A stretch of 64,000 nucleotides of DNA from JANQIO01 sp965601975 (GCA_965601975.1 OZ271856.1:4588001-4652000), one strand, 5' to 3'; numbered from the stretch's first letter, positions 25,993 through 35,254 are shown. Numbers and translations are program-made. The notes: generated by a model from the sequence alone, not told the origin.

Positions 25993-28956
25993 GTGAACGC
26001 ACGGGCGCACACCACGTTGTCAGCGCTGCTCGCTCGCTGGTTCCTGGTTCTGTGGTGCCTCCCCTGCGCCAGCTTCGCCCAGGTCAAATACGATTTCGAC
26101 CTCGCGGGCCAGGCGCTCTCAGAGTCGCTCATCCAGTTCAGCCACCAGAGCGGCCTGGCAATTGTTTTCTCTGACCCCCTGATCCGCGGTATCGAGTCGC
26201 CACGGATCAGCGGCAGCCTGTCGCCGGAGGAAGCGCTGGACGCGCTGCTGGCCGATACCGGCTTTGCGTGGCGCCTGATCGATGACCGGATCGTGGCGAT
26301 CTACGACGCAAGCTGCAGCCGGGACAATTCCTGCCCCAACAATGAACAGCTGCTGGTCATGCACCCCCTCTACGTGCCGGGGATCGAGGAGCTCTATGTC
26401 TACGGCAACCGGATTACCGGCTCCAGGATCAAGCGCAGCACCCTGCAGGGCTCCGCCCCGGTCGACGTGATCTCCGCCCCGGATATCGAGCTCACCGGCG
26501 CGCAGACCCTGGGCGAGATCCTCCGCTACCTGCCCTCCGTGTCCGGCAACGCCACCAGCACCGCGATCAGCAATGGCGGAGACGGTACCGCTACGGTCAC
26601 CCTGCGGGGCCTGCCGGCCTCCAGCACCCTGGTGTTGATCAACGGGCGGCGGGTGGCCAACGACGGTCTTGCCGGCGAGTCCGTGGACCTCAACAGCATC
26701 TCCCCGGCGGCGGTGCAGCGGATCGAGATCCTCAAGGACGGCGCCTCGGCCATCTACGGCTCGGACGCCATCGCCGGCGTGGTCAATATCATCATGAAGG
26801 AGGACTTCTACGGCCTGCTGCTGGAACAGTATGCGGGCATCACCGAGGAGGGCGACGGCGACACCCTGACCACAACCCTTCAGTACGGCACAGGGTTCAA
26901 ACACGGCTCGCTGTTCATCTCGGCCACCCACTTCGACCAGTCCGAGATTTCTGCCCGCGACCGCGGTATTTCCGAGTCTGCCGACGGCCGCAGCCGCGGG
27001 GGCGCGGACCTGCGCTCCAGCGCCACCCCCAGCGCCCGGGTCACGCTACCCGACGGCCGCACCGTGATACGGGATGTCGACAGCGGCGAGTATCGGCCCG
27101 CAGGCCCCGAGGACCTGTTCAATTTTCCCGATTTCACCAGCTCGCTGGTGCCCTCGGAGCGGGACTCCGTGTACCTCTCCGCCAGCTACGACTTCAGTGA
27201 GCTGGTGACCGGCTCGCTGGAGGCCAGCTACATCGAAACCAATGCCCGCGCCAGCCTCGCGCCCACACCGATTTTCACCGCCTTCGAGCTGGAACCGATC
27301 ACCGTGGCCGCTGACAACATCTTCAACCCCTTCGGTGTGCCCATCGCGGACCTGCGCCGACGCCTGGTGGAACTGCCGCCGCGAATCCAGCAAAACACCT
27401 CCGAGGTCACGCGCATCGGCATCCTGCTGGAAGGCCTCGCGGCGGACTGGAGCTGGGAGTGGTCACTGGACTGGAGTGAAAGTGAAGCCCGGGAGACCCT
27501 GTCCGGCATCATCAACGCCGAACGGCTGCGCCGCGGTGTGGGCCCGGCGGCGCAGTGCCAGGGGCAGAACGTCGACGGCTGCGTGCCCATCGACCTGTTC
27601 GGGCTGCCCGGCAGTATCGACCAGGACCAGCTCGATTTCCTGGCGGTACCCGGCAAGGTAACAGGGGAAAGCGAGTTGGTAAGTACTAGCTTCACGGCCT
27701 ACAGCAAGCTGCTGGATCTGCCCCAGGGCCCGGTGGAATTCGCCGCGGGCGTGGAGTACCGGGATGAATCCACGGAAAAGAATCCGGACCCGCTGCTGGC
27801 GAGTATCGGCACCATCGGCGGCGCAAATTTCCAGTCCACCGAGGGCGACCGACGGGTCACGGAAGTCTATTTCGAGAGCGTGGCCCCCATGTGGCGTTCC
27901 AACGACCGGGGCCAGCAGTTCGACCTTGAGCTGGCCCTGCGCTACTCCCACTACAGCGACTTCGGCAGCACCACCAACCCCAAGGTCGGCGTGCGCATGC
28001 AGCTGACGCCGTCCTGGATGTTCCGCGCCACCTACGCCCAGGGATTCAGGGCCCCCACCCTGAATGAGCTCTACCAGGGAGCGACGGAATCGCAATCCTT
28101 CATCTCGGATCCCTGCACCATCCCCGCGAATGTCGGCCGCCTGCCGGGCTGCACGCAGCTGGCGGACCCCAGCCGCAACCAGTTCCTGACCGTGACCGGG
28201 GGCAACGACGACCTCGACGAGGAGAGTGCGACGACCTACGGCATCGGCCTGGTGTGGACGCCTGACGACACGCCCGGGCTGAGCGTGTCTGTCGACTACT
28301 TCGATATCGACACGGACAATGTTGTCGATTCTTCCGCCCAGTTCATCGTCAACCAGAACGCCACCAACGGCAGCTTCGCCAACCAGGTAACTCGCGATGA
28401 CGCCGGCAATCTGCTGCACGTCAGCGCCAGCAATCTCAATGTCGGCGAGCGCCGGGTCCGGGGCATCGATTTCAGTCTCAACTACCGCCTGCCCACCCGC
28501 GACTGGGGCCAGTGGTCCACGGCCTTCGACCTGTCCTATATCGACGAGTACACCACCCAGCTGGACGAGGACTCACCCACCGTGGACCTGGCAGGTGAGT
28601 TTATCGACCCCGCCTCGGAGGGTCTCGGCGGCATCCCCGAGTGGAAAGGGACGCTCGGTTTGCAGTGGGCCAGGCAACGCTGGCGCGGCAGCTACGACCT
28701 GCACTTCATCAGTGAAATGAGCGAGGCCGTGCCCAGCTCCACCCGGCGCCGGGACATCGATTCCTGGGTGGTCCACGACCTGCAGTTCAGCTACGTCTTC
28801 AATGTGTACAACGGCCTGCGAGCGTCCCTGGGCATCGACAACCTGTTCGACGAGAACCCGCCTTTTGCCGCCTCCGCCTTCAACGACAACTTCGACGGCC
28901 GCAGCCACGAGTTGCGCGGCCGCTTCTGGTACGCCAAACTCAGCCAGCGTTTCTGA
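25993..28956 (+). CDS. TonB-dependent receptor with N-terminal STN signalling domain
   Basis: 987-residue outer-membrane transducer. A signal peptide ends near SFAQ (30), then an STN domain (33-104: YDFDLAGQALSESLIQFSHQ), a short cysteine pair (C108, C114), a TonB-box-like IEELYVYG (131-138), the plug (about 150-265, with LRGLPASSTLVLINGRRVAN and AIYGSDAIAGVVNIIM) and a 22-strand barrel ending in Phe. The barrel contains the FRAPTLNELYQGAT motif. The STN domain plus the upstream sigma/FecR pair indicate surface signalling. Start is GTG at 25993, 41 bases after fecR. Substrate is unknown; plug and barrel resemble the oligosaccharide/peptide-type receptors of marine bacteria more than siderophore receptors. 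Confidence 0.93.
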   Translation: MNARAHTTLSALLARWFLVLWCLPCASFAQVKYDFDLAGQALSESLIQFSHQSGLAIVFSDPLIRGIESPRISGSLSPEEALDALLADTGFAWRLIDDRIVAIYDASCSRDNSCPNNEQLLVMHPLYVPGIEELYVYGNRITGSRIKRSTLQGSAPVDVISAPDIELTGAQTLGEILRYLPSVSGNATSTAISNGGDGTATVTLRGLPASSTLVLINGRRVANDGLAGESVDLNSISPAAVQRIEILKDGASAIYGSDAIAGVVNIIMKEDFYGLLLEQYAGITEEGDGDTLTTTLQYGTGFKHGSLFISATHFDQSEISARDRGISESADGRSRGGADLRSSATPSARVTLPDGRTVIRDVDSGEYRPAGPEDLFNFPDFTSSLVPSERDSVYLSASYDFSELVTGSLEASYIETNARASLAPTPIFTAFELEPITVAADNIFNPFGVPIADLRRRLVELPPRIQQNTSEVTRIGILLEGLAADWSWEWSLDWSESEARETLSGIINAERLRRGVGPAAQCQGQNVDGCVPIDLFGLPGSIDQDQLDFLAVPGKVTGESELVSTSFTAYSKLLDLPQGPVEFAAGVEYRDESTEKNPDPLLASIGTIGGANFQSTEGDRRVTEVYFESVAPMWRSNDRGQQFDLELALRYSHYSDFGSTTNPKVGVRMQLTPSWMFRATYAQGFRAPTLNELYQGATESQSFISDPCTIPANVGRLPGCTQLADPSRNQFLTVTGGNDDLDEESATTYGIGLVWTPDDTPGLSVSVDYFDIDTDNVVDSSAQFIVNQNATNGSFANQVTRDDAGNLLHVSASNLNVGERRVRGIDFSLNYRLPTRDWGQWSTAFDLSYIDEYTTQLDEDSPTVDLAGEFIDPASEGLGGIPEWKGTLGLQWARQRWRGSYDLHFISEMSEAVPSSTRRRDIDSWVVHDLQFSYVFNVYNGLRASLGIDNLFDENPPFAASAFNDNFDGRSHELRGRFWYAKLSQRF

Positions 28957-28988
28957 CCTCTTTCCATGAAGACAATCCCGAGCCTCCC

Positions 28989-29453
28989 ATGAAAGCCACA
29001 GCCGCCGCCTTTATCTCACTGATTTTAATAAGCTTTTCAGCAGTGTCCGCCGACAAGGACGATTTCCCGGGGGTGCGAACGCTGATGACACCGGAACAGT
29101 TCAACGCGGCGGGCCTGGACAAGCTCAGCGACGAGGAACTCGAGGCCCTGGACGACTGGCTGATCCGCTATACCGTCGGCGAGGCCGAAACCGTCAGGCA
29201 AACCAGCACAGAGGTGAAAGAAGTCGAGGAGGAGTTCGAGATCACCGCCAGCATCAAGCAGCCCTTCAAGGGCTGGAAGGGCGACACGGTGTTCTACCTC
29301 GACAACGGTCAGATCTGGAAGCAGCGGGTCGACGGCCGCTACCAGTATTCCGGCGAAGATACCCGGGTTGTGATCTACAAGGGTTTCTTCGGTAACTACA
29401 ACATGAAGCTGGTTGCGGCCGGTAAGGCGATCGGCGTCAAACGCATCAAATAG
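28989..29453 (+). CDS. Small secreted protein, unknown function
   Basis: 154 residues with a signal peptide (MKATAAAFISLILISFSAVS, cleavage near A21). The mature part has two pieces: a short helical module (LMTPEQFNAAGLDKLSDEEL, residues 32-57) and, after an acidic linker, a beta-rich module containing FYLDNGQIWKQRVDGRYQYS. I recognise the LDNGQIW-type module from other proteobacterial secreted proteins but know of no assigned function. It starts 32 bases after the first TonB receptor and lies between the two receptors in the same orientation, so it may belong to the same uptake system. Confidence 0.8.
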   Translation: MKATAAAFISLILISFSAVSADKDDFPGVRTLMTPEQFNAAGLDKLSDEELEALDDWLIRYTVGEAETVRQTSTEVKEVEEEFEITASIKQPFKGWKGDTVFYLDNGQIWKQRVDGRYQYSGEDTRVVIYKGFFGNYNMKLVAAGKAIGVKRIK

Positions 29454-29656
29454 CCGCAAATTAACTGCGCTTTCGCGGGTTTTCCCCGACAGTTCCCACC
29501 ACCGGCCCCAATTGGGGGCCTGATTATGTGAATTTGTTACATTTTCGCCCCCGGCAGTGAGGGCAGGGTGGGCTTATTCGTTTAAAGTGTGCGTCTCGTG
29601 GCTAATAGCCACTAACGACAATAACTTTGAGCAACATACCTTACAGGGGAATCAAT

Positions 29657-32299
29657 ATGTTCAAGAAGACTCGGCTCTCCATGGCCGTGGGTGCCGCCGT
29701 GGGCCTGAGCGCGTCAGCGCTGCTGCCCAACGTGGCAACCGCCCAGGAAGAAGCACTAGTAGAAGAGGTGATCGTCACCGGTTCGCGTATCCGCGGCGCC
29801 GTTGCGGACACTCCCCGTCCGGTAACCACCCTGGACAAGGCAGACCTGGAACTGCGTGGCACCACCACCGTGACCCAGGCCCTGCGCGAAATGACTTTCA
29901 ACACCCTCGGTTCTTTCCGTGACCAGTCCGGCTCCAGCTTTGGCCAGGTATCCCTGGTTGACCTGAAAGGCCTGGGTTCTGAGTACACCTCGGTCCTGAT
30001 CAACGGCCGCCGTGTCGCCTCCAACCCGCTGACCGGTACCACGGCTGTTGACCTGAACACCATCCCGCTGGCTGCTGTTGACCGCATCGAAGTCCTGACC
30101 GACTCCGCTTCCGCGATCTACGGTGCTGACGCGATCGGTGGTGTTGTAAACGTCATCATGCGCAAGGAGTTCTCCGGTGCAGAGATCTCCATCGGCCGCG
30201 ACGAGCCGGACCAGGACGACGCCTACACCAACCGCGCGTCCATGACCTTCGGTCAGTCCACCAACTCAGGTAGCGTGCTGTTCAGCATTGACTACTACAA
30301 GCGCGACCCGATCTTCGACGCCGACCGCGACTACTCCAAGGCAACGGTCAACCCGAACCCGGCCGGCGGCCTGCCCCGTCACGACGTTGACACCGTGGGC
30401 GTATCCGCCGGTGGTAACACCGGTTTCGCTACCGACTTCTCAAGCGGCTTCCAGGTCGGTGAGTGTGACGAGAGCGTCTACGTACCGGTTGTTGATCCGC
30501 TGGGCATCCCCGGTGAAGGCTGTGGCTTCCCCTACGCCAACCTGTCCATGCTGACCGGTGGCCTGGAGCGTACTTCTACCTTCCTGGACGCTCGCTACAA
30601 CATCAATTCCGACCACCAGATGTACCTGGAAAACCGTTTCACGGACTCCGACACCTTTGGCCGATACGCGCCGGCGGTAGGCTTCGTGACGGTTGCGGCA
30701 GACGCCCCGCTGAACCCCTTCGGTGAAGAGTTCGGCCTGTTCCACCGCTTCATCGGTCACGGCAACCGCGATGACAACATCAGCATCAAGGAAATCGACA
30801 CCGTATTCGGCTTCCAGGGCAAGATCGGTACGGCCTTCGACATCAACTACGATGTGTTCGCTCGCTACTACGAGTACGACGCCAACTCCGAGGGTGATAC
30901 CTACGTCATCACCAGCGCCATCGAAGACGCCATCGCCGACGGTAGCTACAACTACCTGGATCCGACCAACCCCGACAACGCTTCCGCGGTACAGGGCACG
31001 GCCGCCACGCTGATGCGCGACCTGGAGACCGAGTACACGCACGCTGGCCTCACCCTGGACGGCACCGCGTTCGACCTGCCGGCCGGTAAGATCGGCTGGG
31101 CAGCGGGCGTCGAGTACGCCGACGAGAAGTACAAGGACCAGTACGACAACCTGCGCGAAGCCGGCAACGTCACCGGTTCTGCGGGTAACTCCTCTGCGGG
31201 TGAGCGCGAGCGCTGGGCGGTATTCGGCGAAGCCGAGATCCCCGTTCTCGACAGCGTAACCCTGAACGTTGCCGTTCGCTGGGACGACTACGATGACTTC
31301 GGTGACGAAGTGTCCCCGTCCATCTCCGGTCGTTGGGAAGCCACCGAGTGGCTGAGCCTGCGCGCCTCCTACGGTGAAGGCTTCAAGGCCCCGAACCTGG
31401 GCGACGTCGGCCAGGCCCTGTCACAGTCTTTCGAGACGATTCAGGACCTTACCCGCTGCCGCTCACAGGGCATTGCCGATGCGGACTGCTCCTCCAGCCA
31501 GGTTGACGAGTTCACCGGTGGTAACCCGGATCTGGAAGCTGAAACTTCCGAGTCCTGGAACGTCGGTGTGGTCGTAAGCCCGATCGATAACCTGGAGTTC
31601 TCCATCGACTACTGGAACGTAGAAGTAGACGACCAGATCACCACCCTGGCACTGGAAGACGTGCTGGCGCTGGAAGCCGCAGGCACGCTGCCCAGCGGTA
31701 TTGTCGTTAACCGCGCGCCGACCACCGACGGCACCGTTGGCCCGATCACCCGCTGTATCGGTGCTGTAGACCTGAGCTCCGCTCCGGACTGCGGTATCAC
31801 CAACGTGTTCGGCAACGTGGCGACCTTCGAAGTGGAAGGTATCGACGTACGCGCCCAGTACAGCTACAGCTCAAGCTTCGGCGAGTGGCTGGGACAGCTG
31901 ACCTGGTCCAACCTCCAGACCTACGACGAGCAGCCGCTGGCTAGCGGTCCGGTCTTCGACCGTCCTGGCGACGCTTCCTTCCCGGAGAACCAGATCAACT
32001 TCAACCTGGGTTGGGCGTACACCGACTTCAACGTCTCGTACACCTACATCTGGATCGACGAGCACGAAGGCGGCACCATCAACGCGTCCTACGACAGCTG
32101 GGATCGTCACGACATCAACGGTACCTGGACTTCCGGCTTTGGCCTGGAGCTGGCACTGGGTGTTCGTAACATCGGTGACGAAGATCCGGAAATCGACAGC
32201 ATCGGTACCGGTTGGACCACCACCACCAGCGACATCTCCACGGGTCTGTACGACGTGGCTGGTCGCGTTTACACCGCTACTGCGACCTGGCGTTTCTAA
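29657..32299 (+). CDS. TonB-dependent receptor, predicted very highly expressed
   Basis: 880-residue outer-membrane receptor without an STN domain. The ATG at 29657 follows AGGGGA by six bases; a signal peptide ends at VATAQ-E (30), then the TonB box EEVIVTG (36-42), plug motifs (LKGLGSEYTSVLINGRRVAS, AIYGADAIGGVVNVIM) and a barrel with GEGFKAPNLGDV, ending in TWRF. Unlike its neighbours it uses many GGT, CGT, GTT and GTA codons, the bias of the most abundant proteins. It has its own 203-base upstream region (29454-29656, no gene seen) and a strong terminator. It is probably a major outer-membrane protein; the substrate is unknown. Confidence 0.95.
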   Translation: MFKKTRLSMAVGAAVGLSASALLPNVATAQEEALVEEVIVTGSRIRGAVADTPRPVTTLDKADLELRGTTTVTQALREMTFNTLGSFRDQSGSSFGQVSLVDLKGLGSEYTSVLINGRRVASNPLTGTTAVDLNTIPLAAVDRIEVLTDSASAIYGADAIGGVVNVIMRKEFSGAEISIGRDEPDQDDAYTNRASMTFGQSTNSGSVLFSIDYYKRDPIFDADRDYSKATVNPNPAGGLPRHDVDTVGVSAGGNTGFATDFSSGFQVGECDESVYVPVVDPLGIPGEGCGFPYANLSMLTGGLERTSTFLDARYNINSDHQMYLENRFTDSDTFGRYAPAVGFVTVAADAPLNPFGEEFGLFHRFIGHGNRDDNISIKEIDTVFGFQGKIGTAFDINYDVFARYYEYDANSEGDTYVITSAIEDAIADGSYNYLDPTNPDNASAVQGTAATLMRDLETEYTHAGLTLDGTAFDLPAGKIGWAAGVEYADEKYKDQYDNLREAGNVTGSAGNSSAGERERWAVFGEAEIPVLDSVTLNVAVRWDDYDDFGDEVSPSISGRWEATEWLSLRASYGEGFKAPNLGDVGQALSQSFETIQDLTRCRSQGIADADCSSSQVDEFTGGNPDLEAETSESWNVGVVVSPIDNLEFSIDYWNVEVDDQITTLALEDVLALEAAGTLPSGIVVNRAPTTDGTVGPITRCIGAVDLSSAPDCGITNVFGNVATFEVEGIDVRAQYSYSSSFGEWLGQLTWSNLQTYDEQPLASGPVFDRPGDASFPENQINFNLGWAYTDFNVSYTYIWIDEHEGGTINASYDSWDRHDINGTWTSGFGLELALGVRNIGDEDPEIDSIGTGWTTTTSDISTGLYDVAGRVYTATATWRF

Positions 32300-32325
32300 G
32301 CCGCAGTTAGTTGCTGTAGACTTGG

Positions 32326-32357
32326 GCCCCGGATGGCAACATCCGGGGCTTTTTCGT
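32326..32357 (+). terminator. Rho-independent terminator after the second TonB receptor
   Basis: GCCCCGGATG, a GCAA tetraloop and CATCCGGGGC form a perfect 10-bp stem followed by TTTTTCGTTT. It starts 27 bases after the receptor stop codon and separates this gene from the oxygenase-methyltransferase pair. Confidence 0.93.
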
Positions 32358-32385
32358 TTCTGGCAACCCGGATTTTCTTTACAGC

Positions 32386-33039
32386 ATGCAAGACCTTTAC
32401 TATGCCTGGGCCTCGCCGCTGGTGCGCCGCGACACCGGCCGGCTCGACCTCGCAAAGTCCATGCGCGACGTGGCCCTCGAGAATGAGAAGCCAGAGCGCG
32501 CCCACCCCAAGCCGCCCCAGGATTCCCACGACGCCCTGTTCGAGTCCAGCTTCGACTTTCTCAACTGGCCGGACCCGCGCATCGCCGAGTTCAAGAACTT
32601 TTTCTACCAGGAAGTCCGCAGCGTCGTTAAGTACACCGGTGATTTCAACGACGAGCAGCTGAACAACATGCGCTTCGGCTGCCACTGCTGGTTCCATATC
32701 ACCCGCTCCGGTGGCTACTTCCCGCCTCACAATCACGCCATGGCCTCCTGGAGCGCAATTTTCTGCGTCGACCCGGGCGACGAAGAGATCGCCGATGTCA
32801 ACCAGTCGGGCCGGGTAACCTTCTTCGACCCGCGCCACGGGGCCAACATGTACCTGGACGCGGCCAACCGCCACTGGACCAGCGAGATCAACTTCGACTC
32901 CAAGCGCTTCCGCCTCAAGCCGGCAGAGCTGGTGGTCTTTCCCTCCTACCTCTACCACGCCATCGAGCCCTATGTCGGTGAGCGGCCGCGCATCACAATA
33001 GCCGCGAATTTCTGGTTCCAGTGGAACCAGAAACAGTGA
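32386..33039 (+). CDS. Putative 2-oxoglutarate/Fe(II)-dependent oxygenase (TIGR02466-like)
   Basis: 217-residue soluble protein resembling the TIGR02466 oxygenase family. A likely metal-binding H-x-H (H115 and H117 in YFPPHNHAMASWSAIF), a distal His191 in VVFPSYLYHAIEP and the 2-oxoglutarate-binding-type Arg202 (ERPRITIAANF) sit on a predicted double-stranded beta-helix. The usual HxD/E is replaced by HxH. Members of this group occur beside TonB receptors in gammaproteobacteria, as here. It is coupled to the downstream methyltransferase. Substrate unknown; the assignment is by motif pattern. Confidence 0.7.
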   Translation: MQDLYYAWASPLVRRDTGRLDLAKSMRDVALENEKPERAHPKPPQDSHDALFESSFDFLNWPDPRIAEFKNFFYQEVRSVVKYTGDFNDEQLNNMRFGCHCWFHITRSGGYFPPHNHAMASWSAIFCVDPGDEEIADVNQSGRVTFFDPRHGANMYLDAANRHWTSEINFDSKRFRLKPAELVVFPSYLYHAIEPYVGERPRITIAANFWFQWNQKQ

Positions 33040-34010
33040 GCCGTCTCGGCGCCGACCAGTGGAGCGCCTACTGGAAGGCGGGGTCGATCACCACGTTCCA
33101 GGGCATCTTCACCCAGAACTACGACCGGGAAGTGGCCGAATTCTGGAACGGGATCTTTGAGGGCCTGCCAGCCGGTGCGAGACTGGTGGACCTGGCCTGC
33201 GGCAACGGCGCACTCGCACTGCTGGCGGCCGGGTACAGTCGCGACAGCGGCCTTGACCTCAAGATCGACGCCCTCGACTTCGCCGAGATCAAGACACCCA
33301 ATGATCCGGCCGCGCGAAAGCTTCTCGCCGATATTCACTTCCTGTCGGGCCGGCGGCTGGAAGACACCCAGCTGGACGCCGGCGCCTATTCCCTGGCGAT
33401 CAGCCAGTTCGGAATAGAGTACGGCGAGCGCGCCGCCACGATCGCCGAACTGGACCGCATACTGGAGCCTTCGGGGGCGACCGTGGCTTTCATGTGCCAC
33501 CGCACCGATTCCCACGTCATTCGCCAGGGCCAGGAGTCCCTGGACGACTATCGGGCCTGCCGCGCCTCCAAGGCCGCGGACATCGCCAGGAAGCTACAGA
33601 TCAAGCTGGACGAGGTGCTGCGAGCGGGCAGGGACCCGGCAAAGGACCGGGCCTGCGAGAAACTGCGCGCCCGACTCAACGACGCCACCGGCTCGCTTCA
33701 CGACGCGGCGGCAAAGGCCGCCACGCCGGAGAACTATCACTTTTTCCTGCGGGGCTGCATGGCGCCCTTTGACGCCACTGCGATGCGGACCCAGTCGCTC
33801 TCACAGCGGTTGGCCATGCTCGACGCACTGGAACAGGAGTGCGATGCCTTCGAGGCGAGAATGCAGGATCTGATGTCTGCGGCCCTCAGCGAGGAGGCGC
33901 TGGCCGCATGGGGATCTGAGCTGGAGGAGAGAGGCTTCAGTCAGCAGCGTTCGGAGCCCGTGGTCATGGACGACAAGTTGTTCGCCCAGGCCCTTGTGTA
34001 TTCCCGTTAG
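33036..34010 (+). CDS. SAM-dependent methyltransferase, unknown substrate
   Basis: 324 residues with a class I motif (RLVDLACGNGALALLAAG, about 50-66) and a motif II-like IDALDFAEI. The following core (SLAISQFGIEYGERAATIAE) and ILEPSGATVAFMCH fit the fold. The C-terminal 140 residues are helical, rich in Ala and charge, and unlike common families. I favour GTG 33036 because it overlaps the oxygenase stop as GTGA, with GGAA nine bases upstream; GTG 33021 would add five residues. It ends two bases before the convergent TPR gene. Confidence 0.78.
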   Translation: MSRLGADQWSAYWKAGSITTFQGIFTQNYDREVAEFWNGIFEGLPAGARLVDLACGNGALALLAAGYSRDSGLDLKIDALDFAEIKTPNDPAARKLLADIHFLSGRRLEDTQLDAGAYSLAISQFGIEYGERAATIAELDRILEPSGATVAFMCHRTDSHVIRQGQESLDDYRACRASKAADIARKLQIKLDEVLRAGRDPAKDRACEKLRARLNDATGSLHDAAAKAATPENYHFFLRGCMAPFDATAMRTQSLSQRLAMLDALEQECDAFEARMQDLMSAALSEEALAAWGSELEERGFSQQRSEPVVMDDKLFAQALVYSR

Positions 34011-34012
34011 GG

Positions 34013-35254
34013 TCAGGTATCCGCGAGGGACTCTTCTGCACTGATCCTGAGCTGGCGCAGCTTGATATCGTAGCGCTGGCGATTGAACGGGTTTGCTGCC
34101 AGTGACTTGGCCTCAGACAGTTCCCGCTCTGCCTTGTCGTAGTCACCCATGGCCGTGTACACAACGCTGAGGGCGAAGTGGAAGCGCTCTTCCTTGGGCT
34201 GCTTGCGCACGGCGTACTTCAGGTGATCCAGGGCTTCCTCGTAGTTACCCTCACCGACCGCCGCGGTGGCCAGGTGGTAGCGGAAGTAGGGGCTGCGATT
34301 GCGGTAGCTCTCCACTTCTTCCAGCAGCGCATTGGCGCGCTCGGTTTCACCGAGCTGCTGCAGCACGCTGGCCAGGTTGCTGCGGGTCGTGACGTTGTCG
34401 GCATCGTGGTACAGGCTGCGTTCGTAGGCCAACTTCGCCATGGCGTAATCCCCGACGCGTGAGTAAAGCACACCGAGATTGGTCCAGGCGGCGGCAAAGC
34501 TCGGCTCATACTCGACCGACTTGCGCAGGTAGGCCAGCGCCAGGGCTTCATTGCCGTCGCGCACCTCCTCCGCACCCAGGTTACTGTAGTAGTGGGCAAA
34601 GGCGCGTTCATCGGAGATCAGCTCCGTTCTGAAAAACGTGCGGAAGTCGGTGACATTGAAATCGATGACGCGACCGTGCTGGTTGCGCTTGCCCCAGACC
34701 GTCAACATGCCCGCCGGCCCGCCGTCGTTCACATTCTCCACGTTCACATTGACGTGCCGGTTGAGCACGATGGTGTCGCCCTGGCGATCCCAGACCGGGG
34801 GGATGTCCACTTCCTGGAAGGTCGCCTTCAGGCCCACGGAGCGCGCCATGGCGACAAACATATTGGTAAAGGCCAGGCAGTTGCCGTTGCGTTCGTGGAA
34901 AGTCTCCGCGGCGGTACGCGTTCGGCCCTCGTAGTTCAGGCCAAAACTGGTGTCTTCGATCACCGCGTACAGGAGCTGGTCCAGTCGCTGCGGCAGGCGC
35001 GTGGATCTCTCGACATGGCGCTCGACAAACGCGTGCATGTCTGTGTCCATGGCCAGGATATCGTTATCGGGAACCGGGGGCAGGGGCCTGCCCCTGAGAA
35101 TCGGATCCCCCGCCAACAGGGCGGCCGACTGCTCGTCGGTAACAGGCGAAACTTCAGTGGGGGCTGTCGCGCAGCCGCTAAGAAGAAGCAGGGCCAGTGC
35201 GAAGATAGTCCCGGATCCGGCCGAGGAAGTCTTCGCGAATGTCCGAATGTTCAT
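34013..35254 (-). CDS. Transglutaminase-like / TPR lipoprotein
   Basis: 413-residue predicted lipoprotein. The signal sequence ends in a lipobox LSGC with Cys28. Residues about 75-200 form a transglutaminase/cysteine-protease-like fold with a plausible triad: Cys126 (NGNCLAFTNMF), His167 (NRHVNVNV) and Asp198 (RVIDFN). The remainder (about 225-395) consists of tetratricopeptide repeats such as AAAWTNLGVLYSRVGDYAMA and HFALSVVYTAMGDYDKAE. The start at 35254 is needed for the lipoprotein signal and lies 77 bases inside the upstream hydrolase gene. Function unknown; the fold suggests a periplasmic peptidase, transferase or scaffold. Confidence 0.85.
   Translation of the reverse strand: MNIRTFAKTSSAGSGTIFALALLLLSGCATAPTEVSPVTDEQSAALLAGDPILRGRPLPPVPDNDILAMDTDMHAFVERHVERSTRLPQRLDQLLYAVIEDTSFGLNYEGRTRTAAETFHERNGNCLAFTNMFVAMARSVGLKATFQEVDIPPVWDRQGDTIVLNRHVNVNVENVNDGGPAGMLTVWGKRNQHGRVIDFNVTDFRTFFRTELISDERAFAHYYSNLGAEEVRDGNEALALAYLRKSVEYEPSFAAAWTNLGVLYSRVGDYAMAKLAYERSLYHDADNVTTRSNLASVLQQLGETERANALLEEVESYRNRSPYFRYHLATAAVGEGNYEEALDHLKYAVRKQPKEERFHFALSVVYTAMGDYDKAERELSEAKSLAANPFNRQRYDIKLRQLRISAEESLADT

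Noticed and set aside
24246..28956. Iron-citrate uptake assignment (fecI-fecR-fecA)
   Set aside because: Architecture matches surface signalling in general; no fecBCDE or Fur box was identified, so an iron-specific name is not justified.
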